The notes beneath the pieces are model-generated. The model searched no databases, was not told the origin of the DNA, and worked only from the letters and a program-made list of their open reading frames with translations. The translations under genes were made by a program, and so were the position numbers. A stretch of DNA of 64,000 nucleotides from Bacillus manliponensis (GTDB lineage: Bacteria > Bacillota > Bacilli > Bacillales > Bacillaceae_G), in NCBI RefSeq assembly GCF_000712595.1, contig NZ_JOTN01000001.1, positions 109,901 to 173,900 of the forward strand, read 5' to 3'. Of the stretch, positions 1 to 9,077 are shown piece by piece (the first letter of the stretch is position 1; each line of letters opens with the position of its first letter).

Positions 1-223
1 ATTTAACAATACTATCAATTGTTTTAAAGACATCCATATCAACTACCCCTAAATCTAAATCATATTCTTTCTTAAGAGCATTAATGAATAGTAAAACATC
101 CATAGAATCTAAACCATAAGGAGAATCCTTTCCAAATAAAGGTACATCGTTTTGGATTTCTTCAAGACTAACAGGCATTTCATACATTTCTACAAGCTTT
201 TCTTTTACTTTTAACTTAATCAT
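1..223 (-). CDS. acyl carrier protein, C-terminus cut by window edge
   Basis: Discrete acyl carrier protein, expected to carry the acyl chain handled by the neighbouring ketosynthases and acyltransferases. Seventy-four N-terminal codons are visible and the frame is still open at the left edge. The phosphopantetheine attachment Ser is about residue 40, in GLDSMDVL, followed by the hydrophobic helix typical of ACPs. An AAAAGGGG ribosome site precedes the ATG, and the gene starts 1 base after the stop of the KAS III gene, so it belongs to the same operon. It is short and acidic like a type II ACP rather than an NRPS carrier domain. Its partner enzymes are inferred from position only. Confidence 0.85.
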   Translation of the reverse strand, partial: MIKLKVKEKLVEMYEMPVSLEEIQNDVPLFGKDSPYGLDSMDVLLFINALKKEYDLDLGVVDMDVFKTIDSIVK

Positions 224-224
224 T

Positions 225-1271
225 TTAAAAACCCCTTTTTTCATTTTTTTTATATTTTAAACATAATGAACCCCATAAAAAACCAGCACCAATTGCAGAG
301 AAAACTAAATGATCACCTTGTTTAATCTTATTTTCACTCATAGCTTTATAGAATGCAGAGAACAGTGTAGCTGATCCTGTATTCCCTTGTTCCTGCACTG
401 TCAAAGACGCTTTATCTAGTGGTGCTCCTATAGCACTCATCGCCTCTTTAATAATGTTCAAATTGGCTTGATGGATAATGAAATGATTAATATCTTCCAT
501 TTTAAGATTTGCACATTCTATAGCTGAACAGATAGACTTAGGAAGGTTTTCTGTAGCTTTCTTCCATACCTCTCTCCCATTCATTTTCAGGAACTGACTT
601 TTATAAATATCTTCATCTTGTAAAGGAACCGTTCCACCCCCTGTAATTTCAACTGCATGGGATAAATCCGAGCCGATGTTCCACGATAATATGCCATTTC
701 CCTCTTCCGTTTTCTGAAGAATCATCGCGCCAGCAGCATCTCCTAAAAACACTCTTGTCGTACGTTCTTCAGGGTCAGTAATACGGGATAATACCTCTGC
801 TCCAATAACAAGAACATTCTTTATATTCGAATTTTGCAACATATGAGATCCTAACACGATAGAAAAAATACCACCTGCACAACCTGTTTGGTTTAAATCA
901 ATTGGAATTGCATTTGTAGCACCTAACTGTTCTTTTACAATCAGTGCCGTAGAAGGCAACCTCTGATCTGGTGTAGTTGTTGTTAATATAATTACATCGA
1001 TTTGTTCTGGTAAAACTTGTGCATCTTCCATTGCTTGCTTGCTAGCAAATAGACACATGTCTGATGTCACAAGCCCATCTTCTAAGAACCTTCTTTCTTT
1101 AATACCTGTTTTTGTTTGAATCCATTCGTCAGTCGTTTCCAAAGTTTTAGTTAACATCTCATTTGTAATTACCTGAGTCGGTTTATAAAATCCAATCCCT
1201 TGTATCGTTACAGGGGTACGAAGACCACTTACATTTTTAGTACTCGTTCTTTCCACTGTGTCCACTTTCAA
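225..1271 (-). CDS. beta-ketoacyl-ACP synthase III family protein
   Basis: FabH-like condensing enzyme, which would join an acyl-CoA or acyl-thioester starter to a malonyl-type ACP. The Cys-His-Asn triad is visible: Cys in NQTGCAGG (about residue 131), His in IIHQANLNII and Asn in EQGNTGSAT. I place the start at a TTG (1271) that has AAGGAG 9 bases upstream. The longest frame begins at an ATG at 1304, with no good ribosome site and a longer overlap with the upstream gene. The product then begins shortly before the usual FabH opening (TIQGIGFYKP). Next to an ACP, an AMP-ligase and a ThDP enzyme, it looks like a dedicated starter or off-loading enzyme, not the housekeeping FabH. Confidence 0.88.
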   Translation of the reverse strand: MKVDTVERTSTKNVSGLRTPVTIQGIGFYKPTQVITNEMLTKTLETTDEWIQTKTGIKERRFLEDGLVTSDMCLFASKQAMEDAQVLPEQIDVIILTTTTPDQRLPSTALIVKEQLGATNAIPIDLNQTGCAGGIFSIVLGSHMLQNSNIKNVLVIGAEVLSRITDPEERTTRVFLGDAAGAMILQKTEEGNGILSWNIGSDLSHAVEITGGGTVPLQDEDIYKSQFLKMNGREVWKKATENLPKSICSAIECANLKMEDINHFIIHQANLNIIKEAMSAIGAPLDKASLTVQEQGNTGSATLFSAFYKAMSENKIKQGDHLVFSAIGAGFLWGSLCLKYKKNEKRGF

Positions 1272-2955
1272 CCAATTCCACTCCTTTTTTTGGAAAATCC
1301 CCATATATTTCTCTTACCGCAGTTGGAACATCTTCAAGTTGAATAACACACTCTACAATAACCGTCTTTCCTTGATTATATTGTTGATATGCTTCTTTAA
1401 ATGTCGTCCCTACATCTTCTTGCTTCTTTAAAGAAAGTACCTTGAGCTGTGGGTGCTCCACTCCTACAAGCGGAAACATCCGATTGACAAATGATAGTGG
1501 GTTTTTTCTTTTTTTATTTTTATTTTGAAACTGTAACCATCCATATCCACCGTTTTTTAATACTACGTAAATGACTGGAACTCGATTGTTTATAACTGTT
1601 TCTAATTCACTACGAAATAGATTGAATGCACCATCACCCACAAAAGCTACAACTGGTCGATCGTCCTGAGCCTTAGCTATACCAACGGCTGCACTTAATC
1701 CAAACCCTAAACTTGTTTGTTCACTTGGAACAAATGCATTTTGTCCTTTTTTTAATTTTAAATATGGGAAATAGTACGACCACATATCTTGTAGACCATT
1801 TTCATGGACATATATAGCATTAGAAGGTGTATACAATTGTAATCCCTCTAAAACGTGTGCAACACTCAACTCTTTAATATTTTGTAAATAACCCTTCTTT
1901 TCTAGCAATGCTTCCTGCTTAAGAATAGCTATTTTCTGAAGCCACTTGTCCTTTTCTAACGGATTTTGAATGAGGGAGGTAAGATAATCTACAGCTAATT
2001 CAATATCACCTACAAGCTTCATTCCTCTAAACTCTAAGTTAAAGTCTTCTTCATGAATATTAATTTGAACCACTTCTTTTTGTTTCAAAAGATCTTCCCA
2101 TCCAAAAAGAGCTGTTTCCTCTAATTTACTCCCTAGCGTAATTACAAGATCTGCTTCCTCCACAATCGGAAGTAATTGCTGAGGACAATATAGGCCTGCT
2201 AGTCCACAAAACAAATCATCCTCTTCGTCATAAGCCCCTCTTCCAGAAGCAGTAACAAACACTGAAGAACCTATAATATTAGCAAATTTGTTTAACTTAT
2301 GATTATCAACTAAACTTTTGCATCCCCCACCTAACAATAAAAGAGGGCGCTTTGATTTCATCAATTTATCTTTTACTACCTTTATAGATTCTAAGTTCGG
2401 CATAGGTGCTGAAAGAGAATGAGCTGAAAATTCAGACGAATCAACATCTACATATGCTTCACCTATGTCCTCTGGAATCTCAATATAGACAGGACCAGGT
2501 TTCCCATGAAGAGCCAAAAACATTGCCTTTTTTAGCACCCATTCAATAGAACTAGGAGACTCTAATCGATGGCACCATTTTACTAAAGGTGAGATAAATG
2601 ATATTTGATCTGCTTCTTGGAATGCCTTTCGATTTCCATATATCTGTGTACGTGTCCCAGATCCTATTATTAATATCGGAGCACTTTGAGAATGTGCCTC
2701 TAATAAACCTGTCACACAGTTAGATACCGCTGGTCCTTTTCCAACAACACAGACACCTATTTTTCTTTTAGCTAACGCTTGACCTATCGTCATAAAGACA
2801 GCATTACGTTGATCCTTATTAACTAAAAATTCAATTCCACATTCTTCAATGGCATTCATCAATTGAAGGTCATCACTTGGTAATCCATAAACTGTTTCAA
2901 CTTTATTTCCCTTTAAAACATTTGCAACTACTTCATATACACTCATTTGCATCAT
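1237..2955 (-). CDS. thiamine diphosphate enzyme, acetolactate synthase family
   Basis: A 572-residue ThDP-dependent enzyme with the three-domain layout of acetolactate synthase and related carboligases or decarboxylases. The C-terminal ThDP/Mg motif starts at GDGAFN and ends about 30 residues later at KNGGYGW. By-eye alignment puts an Asp (VNKDQRNAVFM, about residue 47) where the family usually has the Glu that activates the cofactor (rhEqxAa). That would be a conservative but unusual change. The start ATG overlaps the stop of the aldehyde dehydrogenase gene, so translation is probably coupled. A second ATG-ATG-CAA-ATG cluster leaves the exact start uncertain by three codons. In this operon it may make an unusual C-C bond or starter unit. 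Its substrate is unknown. Confidence 0.82.
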   Translation of the reverse strand: MMQMSVYEVVANVLKGNKVETVYGLPSDDLQLMNAIEECGIEFLVNKDQRNAVFMTIGQALAKRKIGVCVVGKGPAVSNCVTGLLEAHSQSAPILIIGSGTRTQIYGNRKAFQEADQISFISPLVKWCHRLESPSSIEWVLKKAMFLALHGKPGPVYIEIPEDIGEAYVDVDSSEFSAHSLSAPMPNLESIKVVKDKLMKSKRPLLLLGGGCKSLVDNHKLNKFANIIGSSVFVTASGRGAYDEEDDLFCGLAGLYCPQQLLPIVEEADLVITLGSKLEETALFGWEDLLKQKEVVQINIHEEDFNLEFRGMKLVGDIELAVDYLTSLIQNPLEKDKWLQKIAILKQEALLEKKGYLQNIKELSVAHVLEGLQLYTPSNAIYVHENGLQDMWSYYFPYLKLKKGQNAFVPSEQTSLGFGLSAAVGIAKAQDDRPVVAFVGDGAFNLFRSELETVINNRVPVIYVVLKNGGYGWLQFQNKNKKRKNPLSFVNRMFPLVGVEHPQLKVLSLKKQEDVGTTFKEAYQQYNQGKTVIVECVIQLEDVPTAVREIYGDFPKKGVELVESGHSGKNEY

Positions 2956-4184
2956 AACTCACCGCATTCTTGCAAGTGTTCCCTAAAGATCAATGAAAGT
3001 AAAATTGGTTTGATGAACAATTCTCCCTGATAAGAAACATAGTTAGCCATCGGTCCATAACCTCCAAACGGATTATTACCATCTTCTATATCAAATAAAG
3101 TTTGGTTCACCGAAACAGTATGTTTTCTCTCTAAAAATGAAATTAATTCATCAACTTCTGTTCCATATACAGTTGCTCCCATCGCTCTTTCAAGAAAATA
3201 ACCTGTATCCAAGACCTCTTTAACTTCTTCTATTTCTTCATAACTCATAATATTAAATATTGGTAAAAAGAACTCATCGATCTTAACTTTATCTTTTAAA
3301 GAACTCACCAAGACTGTTGGTTCTATAAACTTTTCTTTATAATTAATACTACCACCATGAATAATGTACTGGCTGTTTTGATTTAAATACTGTGCTACTG
3401 TCTCTAAAGTAGATGTATAGTGAATCCTTCCATAATCTGCTTCTTTATCGGAGTTCTCCCCATACTTCAAATTGTTTAATTTCGCTCTTAACAATTTGAT
3501 AAACATATTTTTCTTTTGTTCAGGTACATAAATTACATCTGGTCCCATACAATCTTGTCCTGTATTAAACATTCTCGCACCTATTAAATCTTGCACTGCT
3601 TTTTCTAGCTCTGCAGATTCTGTTACTATAAATGGATTTACACCTTGACCGAAGAAAATGAACAACTGATTTTTTGAAAGTTGTGCTTTAATATTTTCTG
3701 CATTTTGATAAGTTCCTGTAAATAGCACCACGTCTGCTTTTAAAGCAGATTCTCTAAGATATTTTCTATAAGAATACTCTTTTAACTCTATTGGTAATTG
3801 ATGAACTTTTTGAAATAAATTATGCAGCTTTCTAACCTGATTAATAACTAAGCTAGAACTACGAAATTCTATATTCTTTACATACAGCGATGGAATAAGT
3901 AAGTACAAAATATAAGAATACAAAATTACGTTAGATGGCATAAAAATTGACATTCGATTAATGTTAGGTGGTTGATTTTGACGCACCTCATCAAAAGCAT
4001 TTTCTAAAGCTCGTAGTGAACTATCAAACTCTGCCTTAGCTGTTTGATACGTACTAATCTCTGTTAGAATTTTTAAAAACTCCTCTTTGTTCCTCTTCAT
4101 ATATTGCATACATAATAAAATGTTTTCTTTACGCTCATCAAGTAATGTAGTAGTTACTTCCCTCTCCAATATCAAACTTTGCAT
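2952..4184 (-). CDS. aldehyde dehydrogenase superfamily protein (possible acyl-thioester reductase)
   Basis: A 410-residue aldehyde dehydrogenase homologue. The catalytic Cys is visible in NTGQDCMGPD at about residue 212. The region that normally reads ELGGKNP, with the general-base Glu, appears here as FFGQGVNPFIV, so that Glu is missing. Loss of this Glu is known in CoA-acylating aldehyde dehydrogenases and LuxC-like acyl reductases, so reduction of a thioester to an aldehyde is as likely as aldehyde oxidation. The protein is shorter than the usual 480-500 residues, with a divergent N-terminal half. It overlaps the AMP-ligase gene by 13 bases and the ThDP gene by 4. Function is inferred from family membership only. 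Confidence 0.72.
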   Translation of the reverse strand: MQSLILEREVTTTLLDERKENILLCMQYMKRNKEEFLKILTEISTYQTAKAEFDSSLRALENAFDEVRQNQPPNINRMSIFMPSNVILYSYILYLLIPSLYVKNIEFRSSSLVINQVRKLHNLFQKVHQLPIELKEYSYRKYLRESALKADVVLFTGTYQNAENIKAQLSKNQLFIFFGQGVNPFIVTESAELEKAVQDLIGARMFNTGQDCMGPDVIYVPEQKKNMFIKLLRAKLNNLKYGENSDKEADYGRIHYTSTLETVAQYLNQNSQYIIHGGSINYKEKFIEPTVLVSSLKDKVKIDEFFLPIFNIMSYEEIEEVKEVLDTGYFLERAMGATVYGTEVDELISFLERKHTVSVNQTLFDIEDGNNPFGGYGPMANYVSYQGELFIKPILLSLIFREHLQECGEL

Positions 4185-5620
4185 AGTTCATTCTCAACTC
4201 CACTCTTTCTATATTCTGCTGCCCAAATCTTGAGTGCTACAAAATCTACCTTCCCGTTAGGAAGATATGGGAATTTTTCTAAAAAAACAATTTTATCTGG
4301 CATTAGTACAGGGTCTAAGTTCTCGGTCACTGCGTTTTTTAATCCGTTATTTTCCAAAGGAGAAGCTTCCAAGAACAGAATCATATATGCCCCTTTCTTT
4401 TCATCATGGAAAGTAACTATCTTTCCTTTTATCCCCAAAGCGTCCTCTACATTTTTTTCAATTTTCGCAGGGTGAATAACATAACCTTTTCGAACAACCT
4501 CTTCTCCCTTTCTTCCAATAATGAACAGATTTCCATGACTATCTAAATATCCTAAATCATTCGTTTTAAACCAACCATCTTTCAACACTAAATTTGTTTC
4601 ATTAGGTAAATTTAAATACCTTTCCATTACATCTGGTGTTTTGACCACTATTTCTCCAATTTCTCCATTAAGTAATTGCAAACCCTTTGAATCTATAACT
4701 TGAACTTCCACTCCTTCCAAAGATTTTCCGCAGCCATTTTTATGAGTAGTTACATTAAGTGCTACATTCCCGAGCTCTGATAGGCCATATCCATCTAATA
4801 ACGGTTTTCCTAAAACAGATTGGAACTCATCTCCAAGCTTACTTGATAAAGGTGCTCCACCTACACACCACATGCGGACACATGACTGTTTTAAATTCTC
4901 CTTGATTTTCTCCCTTTTTTTAAGGATATTAACCAAGACGTGGTAGGTTGAAGGAATCCCATCAACAACAGTTACACGCCAATCATTAATAGCTTTAATA
5001 ATAGACCTAATTTTCTTATAGTCACAAAGGACTAAATCACACTTCATCATTCTCCACAAAAACACAATAGATAAACCATAAAAATGAGTGAAGGGAATTA
5101 AAGGTAACAATACATCGTCATCCTGATATCTCATTACATCCATTGTTTTCTTCAAATTTAAAGTGAAGGCAGTTCCAGATTTAACAATCCCTTTAGGTTT
5201 TCCTGTTGAACCTGATGAGTATAAAATAAGAGCATCTTCTTTATGAATCCAATCAGGATTAATACTATCTCCTACCTCAACTAAAGAATCAATTTTCATT
5301 GGAGGGTTCAATTGGATCCTCCTAATTTCGGGTGATAGATTCAATTTTTTATCTGAAATACATACACTGCTTCCACAATCTTTTATAATCTCATTCAATT
5401 CCTTTTCGCCGGTCAAACAATCTACTAAAACAATTGACACGGCTAATTCTGTTAAAGCAAAAAATCCAATTAAGAAGTTATAGGAATTCTCCGCCGTAAA
5501 TAAAACTCTTTCTCCAGCAACTACATCCATTTCTTTCAAATACATTTTATAAGCCTGAATATCTCTTTTAAACTCTTGAATAGAATAAGTCTTCTCTGAA
5601 GTATAAATTTTATATCCCAT
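4172..5620 (-). CDS. AMP-binding acyl/aryl ligase
   Basis: Stand-alone adenylate-forming enzyme of 482 residues that would activate a carboxylic acid as acyl-AMP and pass it to CoA or a carrier protein. Core motifs are present: SSGSTGKPKG (about residue 138), DGYGLSELG (about 275), TNDLGYLD, IGRKGEEV, and the C-terminal catalytic Lys in LPNGKVDF (about 454). It has no carrier domain attached, and a discrete ACP is encoded in the same operon. It overlaps the next gene and has a GAGGTAGG ribosome site. It fits an acyl-CoA/acyl-ACP synthetase better than an amino-acid adenylation domain. Substrate not predictable here. Confidence 0.85.
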   Translation of the reverse strand: MGYKIYTSEKTYSIQEFKRDIQAYKMYLKEMDVVAGERVLFTAENSYNFLIGFFALTELAVSIVLVDCLTGEKELNEIIKDCGSSVCISDKKLNLSPEIRRIQLNPPMKIDSLVEVGDSINPDWIHKEDALILYSSGSTGKPKGIVKSGTAFTLNLKKTMDVMRYQDDDVLLPLIPFTHFYGLSIVFLWRMMKCDLVLCDYKKIRSIIKAINDWRVTVVDGIPSTYHVLVNILKKREKIKENLKQSCVRMWCVGGAPLSSKLGDEFQSVLGKPLLDGYGLSELGNVALNVTTHKNGCGKSLEGVEVQVIDSKGLQLLNGEIGEIVVKTPDVMERYLNLPNETNLVLKDGWFKTNDLGYLDSHGNLFIIGRKGEEVVRKGYVIHPAKIEKNVEDALGIKGKIVTFHDEKKGAYMILFLEASPLENNGLKNAVTENLDPVLMPDKIVFLEKFPYLPNGKVDFVALKIWAAEYRKSGVENELCKV

Positions 5621-5633
5621 TAGTTCCTACCTC

Positions 5634-6548
5634 TCATCGTAAAACCGCTTTACTCTCAAATAATTCAGGACCAATTCTGACGGTATTAAATTCATTCTTT
5701 AGTAGTTGCGCAAATAAATTCCTCGGTCCTACAACATAAACTTGTTCTATTTTCTGTTTCCTCATCGTATCCGTCACTAAATCCCAACGTACAGGATTAT
5801 CATAGCCATCTAATAAAGACTGCTTAAATAATTCTGTATCCTTTATTACGTCACCATCCACATCTGATATAATAGCTGTTTCCATCGGCTTAAAATTAAC
5901 TTGATTATATAATCCTTTCTTCAATTGCTGATGCAGGTCTTTCAAAAGGATACTATGAATTGGCTGTTTCATTGTGTGTAAGGAAACACATTTAGGTTTT
6001 GTATTAATTTTCTCTTTAAGAAGTTTAATTGTTTTTGCTTCTCCACATAGGCATACTACTTTTTCTAAAAAACCAACTAACTCTAAATACATTCCCTTCA
6101 ATTGAAACTCTTTAATAATCGTCTTAGCTTCATTTAAAGACATATTATAAATAAAGTGTGTTTGATATTCTCCATCCATCTGTTTAAAGAATGCTTTTGC
6201 TTGCTTTGCTGCTTCATGCGTTAGCCATACTGCTTCATCATAAGCAAGTGTATTTGTTTGAACTGCTGCACTCATCCCACCAAAGCTTACCCCGATTGCA
6301 AAATCAGGTTGACAGTTGTAGTGATTATAGTAATGATCTAACAATGCAATGGAGTTAGCCAGAAAGCAAACTTCATATACTTCTGGAGCCTCATCAACTT
6401 CAGCCTCCTTAAAAGCATCTACAAGAGAATATCCTAATACTTCGCTAGCCTCCTTAAACCTTTGAATTGCAAACGGGCTATTCTTAATAAAACTCTCAAC
6501 TTCTTGATAATGAGATGGTGCTAACCCTGGGAGAACAAGACCATTCAT
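5634..6548 (-). CDS. stand-alone acyltransferase of FabD family (first of tandem pair)
   Basis: A 304-residue member of the malonyl-CoA:ACP acyltransferase fold. The nucleophile Ser lies in GVSFGGMSA (about residue 88; family GHSxG) and the catalytic His in QPIHSILL (about 195). The stretch that normally holds the Arg binding the extender carboxylate reads LTHEAAKQA and shows no Arg by eye. It may therefore transfer or hydrolyse non-carboxylated acyl groups instead of loading malonate. It lies 3 bases downstream of a second, divergent homologue, so the two may act on different acyl groups or form a pair. A GGAGGAG ribosome site precedes the ATG. Confidence 0.78.
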   Translation of the reverse strand: MNGLVLPGLAPSHYQEVESFIKNSPFAIQRFKEASEVLGYSLVDAFKEAEVDEAPEVYEVCFLANSIALLDHYYNHYNCQPDFAIGVSFGGMSAAVQTNTLAYDEAVWLTHEAAKQAKAFFKQMDGEYQTHFIYNMSLNEAKTIIKEFQLKGMYLELVGFLEKVVCLCGEAKTIKLLKEKINTKPKCVSLHTMKQPIHSILLKDLHQQLKKGLYNQVNFKPMETAIISDVDGDVIKDTELFKQSLLDGYDNPVRWDLVTDTMRKQKIEQVYVVGPRNLFAQLLKNEFNTVRIGPELFESKAVLR

Positions 6549-6551
6549 CCC

Positions 6552-7496
6552 CTACTCCTCCTTCATCTGTAATATTCCTAGCATTTCTTGCACATCAGCT
6601 AGCGTTACAAGTGGTACAATTTCAAATTCAATATCAGTAAATTCTAAAGACTTATACACAAAGTTCCCTGGTCCTAATACAAATAATTTTTGAACTCCCT
6701 TTTTAGATAATTCCTTTAAAGATTGATACCATTGCACACTATTTGTATACTGTTCCACTAAATCATGAGCTACTTTTGATACATGAATAATTTCTTTTGC
6801 ATCCACATTACTTATTAGTGGTGTAAGTGGTTTTTTCACATGAACATTAGTCATAAAACTCTTATCAAATTCTTTTTTTACACTTTCCAACAAAGAACAA
6901 TGCCCTGGAGGTCCATAAGGGATTTTAACGGCTAGCGCTCCATAACCTTGAACCTCTTCATTCAATTTTTCTAAGCTCTCAAAATCGCCGTTAACAATCA
7001 TTTGATTAGATGTAGCATGCATACAAGGCTCTAATATATATCCCTTTTTCGAAAGCTTATCAATACTAAGCTCCATAATTTCTGTGTCTATATTATAAAA
7101 AAAATAAACACTATACGACTTATTTTGAAATTCTGCTGCTTCTAGATCACACATAACACGAACCATATTTAATGTATCTTTAAAATCTAGGCATCCACTA
7201 CAATGAAATGCTGTAACCTGTCCAAGGCTTGGCCCAAGAAAATAATCAACTTTTCCTAATTTCTCTCGTAATAGTTCATATAACGCAGTCGCTATTGTTA
7301 CAATACTAGGCCTTGCAATAATACCTGTATTTACAATCTTTTCATTATCTGAAAAAAACTGCTCAGCAAGGTCTATTCCAATAATATTGCTAGCTTCCTC
7401 AAATTTTCTTTGAACATGTGGAATATGATCATATAATTCACGGAAACTCCCTTTTTTTAAAGTCATTAATGGTGGAAATAACAAAGCTGATTTCAT
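6552..7496 (-). CDS. stand-alone acyltransferase of FabD family (second of tandem pair)
   Basis: A 314-residue FabD-fold protein, strongly diverged from its neighbour. The nucleophile Ser is in GPSLGQVTAF (about residue 88) and the active-site His in GPPGHCSLLE (about 197). The expected LVRxRG element, with the carboxylate-binding Arg, reads NMVRVMCDLE, so the key Arg seems to be Met. Both acyltransferases of the operon thus look altered at the extender-selecting site. A strong AAGGAGGT ribosome site precedes ATG 7496. Type II enzymes with discrete acyltransferases act in trans on ACPs, and the ACP at the left edge is the obvious partner. Confidence 0.78.
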   Translation of the reverse strand: MKSALLFPPLMTLKKGSFRELYDHIPHVQRKFEEASNIIGIDLAEQFFSDNEKIVNTGIIARPSIVTIATALYELLREKLGKVDYFLGPSLGQVTAFHCSGCLDFKDTLNMVRVMCDLEAAEFQNKSYSVYFFYNIDTEIMELSIDKLSKKGYILEPCMHATSNQMIVNGDFESLEKLNEEVQGYGALAVKIPYGPPGHCSLLESVKKEFDKSFMTNVHVKKPLTPLISNVDAKEIIHVSKVAHDLVEQYTNSVQWYQSLKELSKKGVQKLFVLGPGNFVYKSLEFTDIEFEIVPLVTLADVQEMLGILQMKEE

Positions 7497-7517
7497 TTAT
7501 ATTACCTCCTTTTCTCT

Positions 7518-8270
7518 TTACATAAGTCCACCGTCTACTACTAATGTTTGCCCCGTTATATAACTGGCTTTCTCAGATGCAAGGAACGAAACTGCTTCAG
7601 CTACTTCTTTTGCAGTTCCCAGACGTTGCATAGCAATTTTCTTTTTAAATTTCTCCATCTGATCTTCCGGGATTCTATCGACCATACCAGTATTCTCTGT
7701 ATATCCAGGTGCTACTGCATTTACTCGTACATTATAAGGAGCATATTCCTTACCAAGAGAACGAGTTAAACCAATAACTCCTGCTTTACTGGCACTATAA
7801 GCGCTAAGTCTCTCCATTCCAGTAAGACCTGCTACAGAAGAAATATTAATAATAGAGCCTTTTTGTTCTGTTAACATATGGAAAGATACAGCATGAATAC
7901 AATTAATTGTCCCCATTACATTTGTATCTATAATTTCTTTCCATTTATCAATTGGGTTTCCTGGGATTAACGCTCCTCCATAACTAACCCCAGCATTATT
8001 TATAAGAACATCGATCCTACCATACGTATTAATAATTCCTTGTATCGTATCTTGTACTTGAGAAAATTCATTTACATCAAGTTTTACATACTCAACCTGT
8101 TCATTTCCTGTTGTAGCTTTAATATGCATTACTGTATTTTGCACTTCTTCAAGGGATTGCCTATATCCTAAAATTACTCGTCCCCCCAATTCTGCAAAAT
8201 GATGTGCAATTTCCCTTCCTAAGCTTTTTGAAGCACCAGTGATAAGTATAACTTTAGATTTCCACTCCAT
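7518..8270 (-). CDS. 3-oxoacyl-ACP reductase-like SDR (FabG family)
   Basis: Short-chain dehydrogenase of 250 residues, expected to reduce a beta-ketoacyl thioester with NADPH. The nucleotide motif TGASKSLG is at the N-terminus, NNAG follows in the middle, and the Ser-Tyr-Lys set is NISS...YSASKAG (Tyr about residue 158). I chose ATG 8270, which has AGGGTG 7 bases upstream, over a GTG at 8279 with no ribosome site. It supplies the ketoreductase activity missing from the NRPS proteins, so it supports a reduced polyketide or fatty-acyl portion of the product. A general amino-acid-modifying dehydrogenase is possible but less likely beside an ACP and ketosynthase. Confidence 0.88.
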   Translation of the reverse strand: MEWKSKVILITGASKSLGREIAHHFAELGGRVILGYRQSLEEVQNTVMHIKATTGNEQVEYVKLDVNEFSQVQDTIQGIINTYGRIDVLINNAGVSYGGALIPGNPIDKWKEIIDTNVMGTINCIHAVSFHMLTEQKGSIINISSVAGLTGMERLSAYSASKAGVIGLTRSLGKEYAPYNVRVNAVAPGYTENTGMVDRIPEDQMEKFKKKIAMQRLGTAKEVAEAVSFLASEKASYITGQTLVVDGGLM

Positions 8271-8280
8271 TTTCTTCACC

Positions 8281-8910
8281 CTATTTTTTTAAGCTTGGAA
8301 AAATATCATTTTTCCAGCATTTTTCTAAATATTCCCTTAATTCTTTTTGGATCTCTTCTTTTTCACTTTTTGGAATTATATCCTCCGGTTGCCCGCCTTT
8401 CCCACCAGCGTAATATTCCTCTCGCAAAATAGATGAGATAACTGCATCATGATATTCACCATCAAGAAAAAAGTAATCTCGAAGAACCCCTTCAATTGTT
8501 ACATTATTTTTTATTAGAAAGCGGATAGTTCTTTGGTTGTATAAGCCATTAATAAATTGAATCTTGTGAGCATTTTTAAAGTGGAAAAGGTAATCCATAA
8601 GTAAGATAGACGCCTCAGCTCCATACCCCATATCCCATAAATCCGGATCACCAATCACACCACCTAAAATATAACTTCCTTCATACTTCATTGGTTCCCA
8701 AGAAACAAAACCAATTTTTTTCCCTTCATGGGTTACTACTGTAGCATAACGTGTACTACTTGACTCAATGTCCATCTTAATCTCTCTTACAGTAGCAAAA
8801 TCTTGAGCTCCCCTTGCTAAAGCACTTACTTTAGAAGGTCTAATCCATTTAGAAAATAATTTATAATCCTCTTCTTCTAGAGCCTGTAATTGAACAAAAT
8901 GCCCTTTCAT
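8281..8910 (-). CDS. GNAT-family N-acetyltransferase (RimJ/RimL type)
   Basis: A 209-residue GNAT protein. The acetyl-CoA signature region reads DLWDMGYGAEASILL, as in RimJ/RimL-like enzymes, followed by the usual NQRTIRFLIKNN helix. The C-terminal 50 residues are a charged extension beyond the common GNAT length. It is the first gene of the left operon: its GGAGGGG ribosome site lies about 30 bases from the -10 of the regulated promoter at 8944-8986. It could acetylate a free amine of the product, for biosynthesis or self-protection. The target is not visible in the sequence. Confidence 0.82.
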   Translation of the reverse strand: MKGHFVQLQALEEEDYKLFSKWIRPSKVSALARGAQDFATVREIKMDIESSSTRYATVVTHEGKKIGFVSWEPMKYEGSYILGGVIGDPDLWDMGYGAEASILLMDYLFHFKNAHKIQFINGLYNQRTIRFLIKNNVTIEGVLRDYFFLDGEYHDAVISSILREEYYAGGKGGQPEDIIPKSEKEEIQKELREYLEKCWKNDIFPSLKK

Positions 8911-8943
8911 GATACCCCTCCAATATATTCAAATCTTATTTAT

Positions 8944-8986
8944 ATAATAAATGCTAAGTTAATTAGGAACACCCGTAATTCACGCA
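8944..8986 (-). promoter_or_regulatory. predicted LuxR-type activated promoter of left operon
   Basis: On the minus strand, TGCG-N5-TACGG (8973-8986) is followed after exactly 23 bases by TATTAT (8944-8949). The motif centre lies near -42.5, the place of a class II LuxR site that replaces a -35 box. The promoter drives the genes from 8910 leftwards. The same motif and spacing occur at four other places in the cluster. Confidence 0.75.
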
Positions 8987-9077
8987 AATAAAATTTTTCT
9001 ATATAAAAAATTCCATAAGTAAAAATATATTTAACAGACTTAATCAACAATATCGTTTATAGGTAACCCGCAATATT

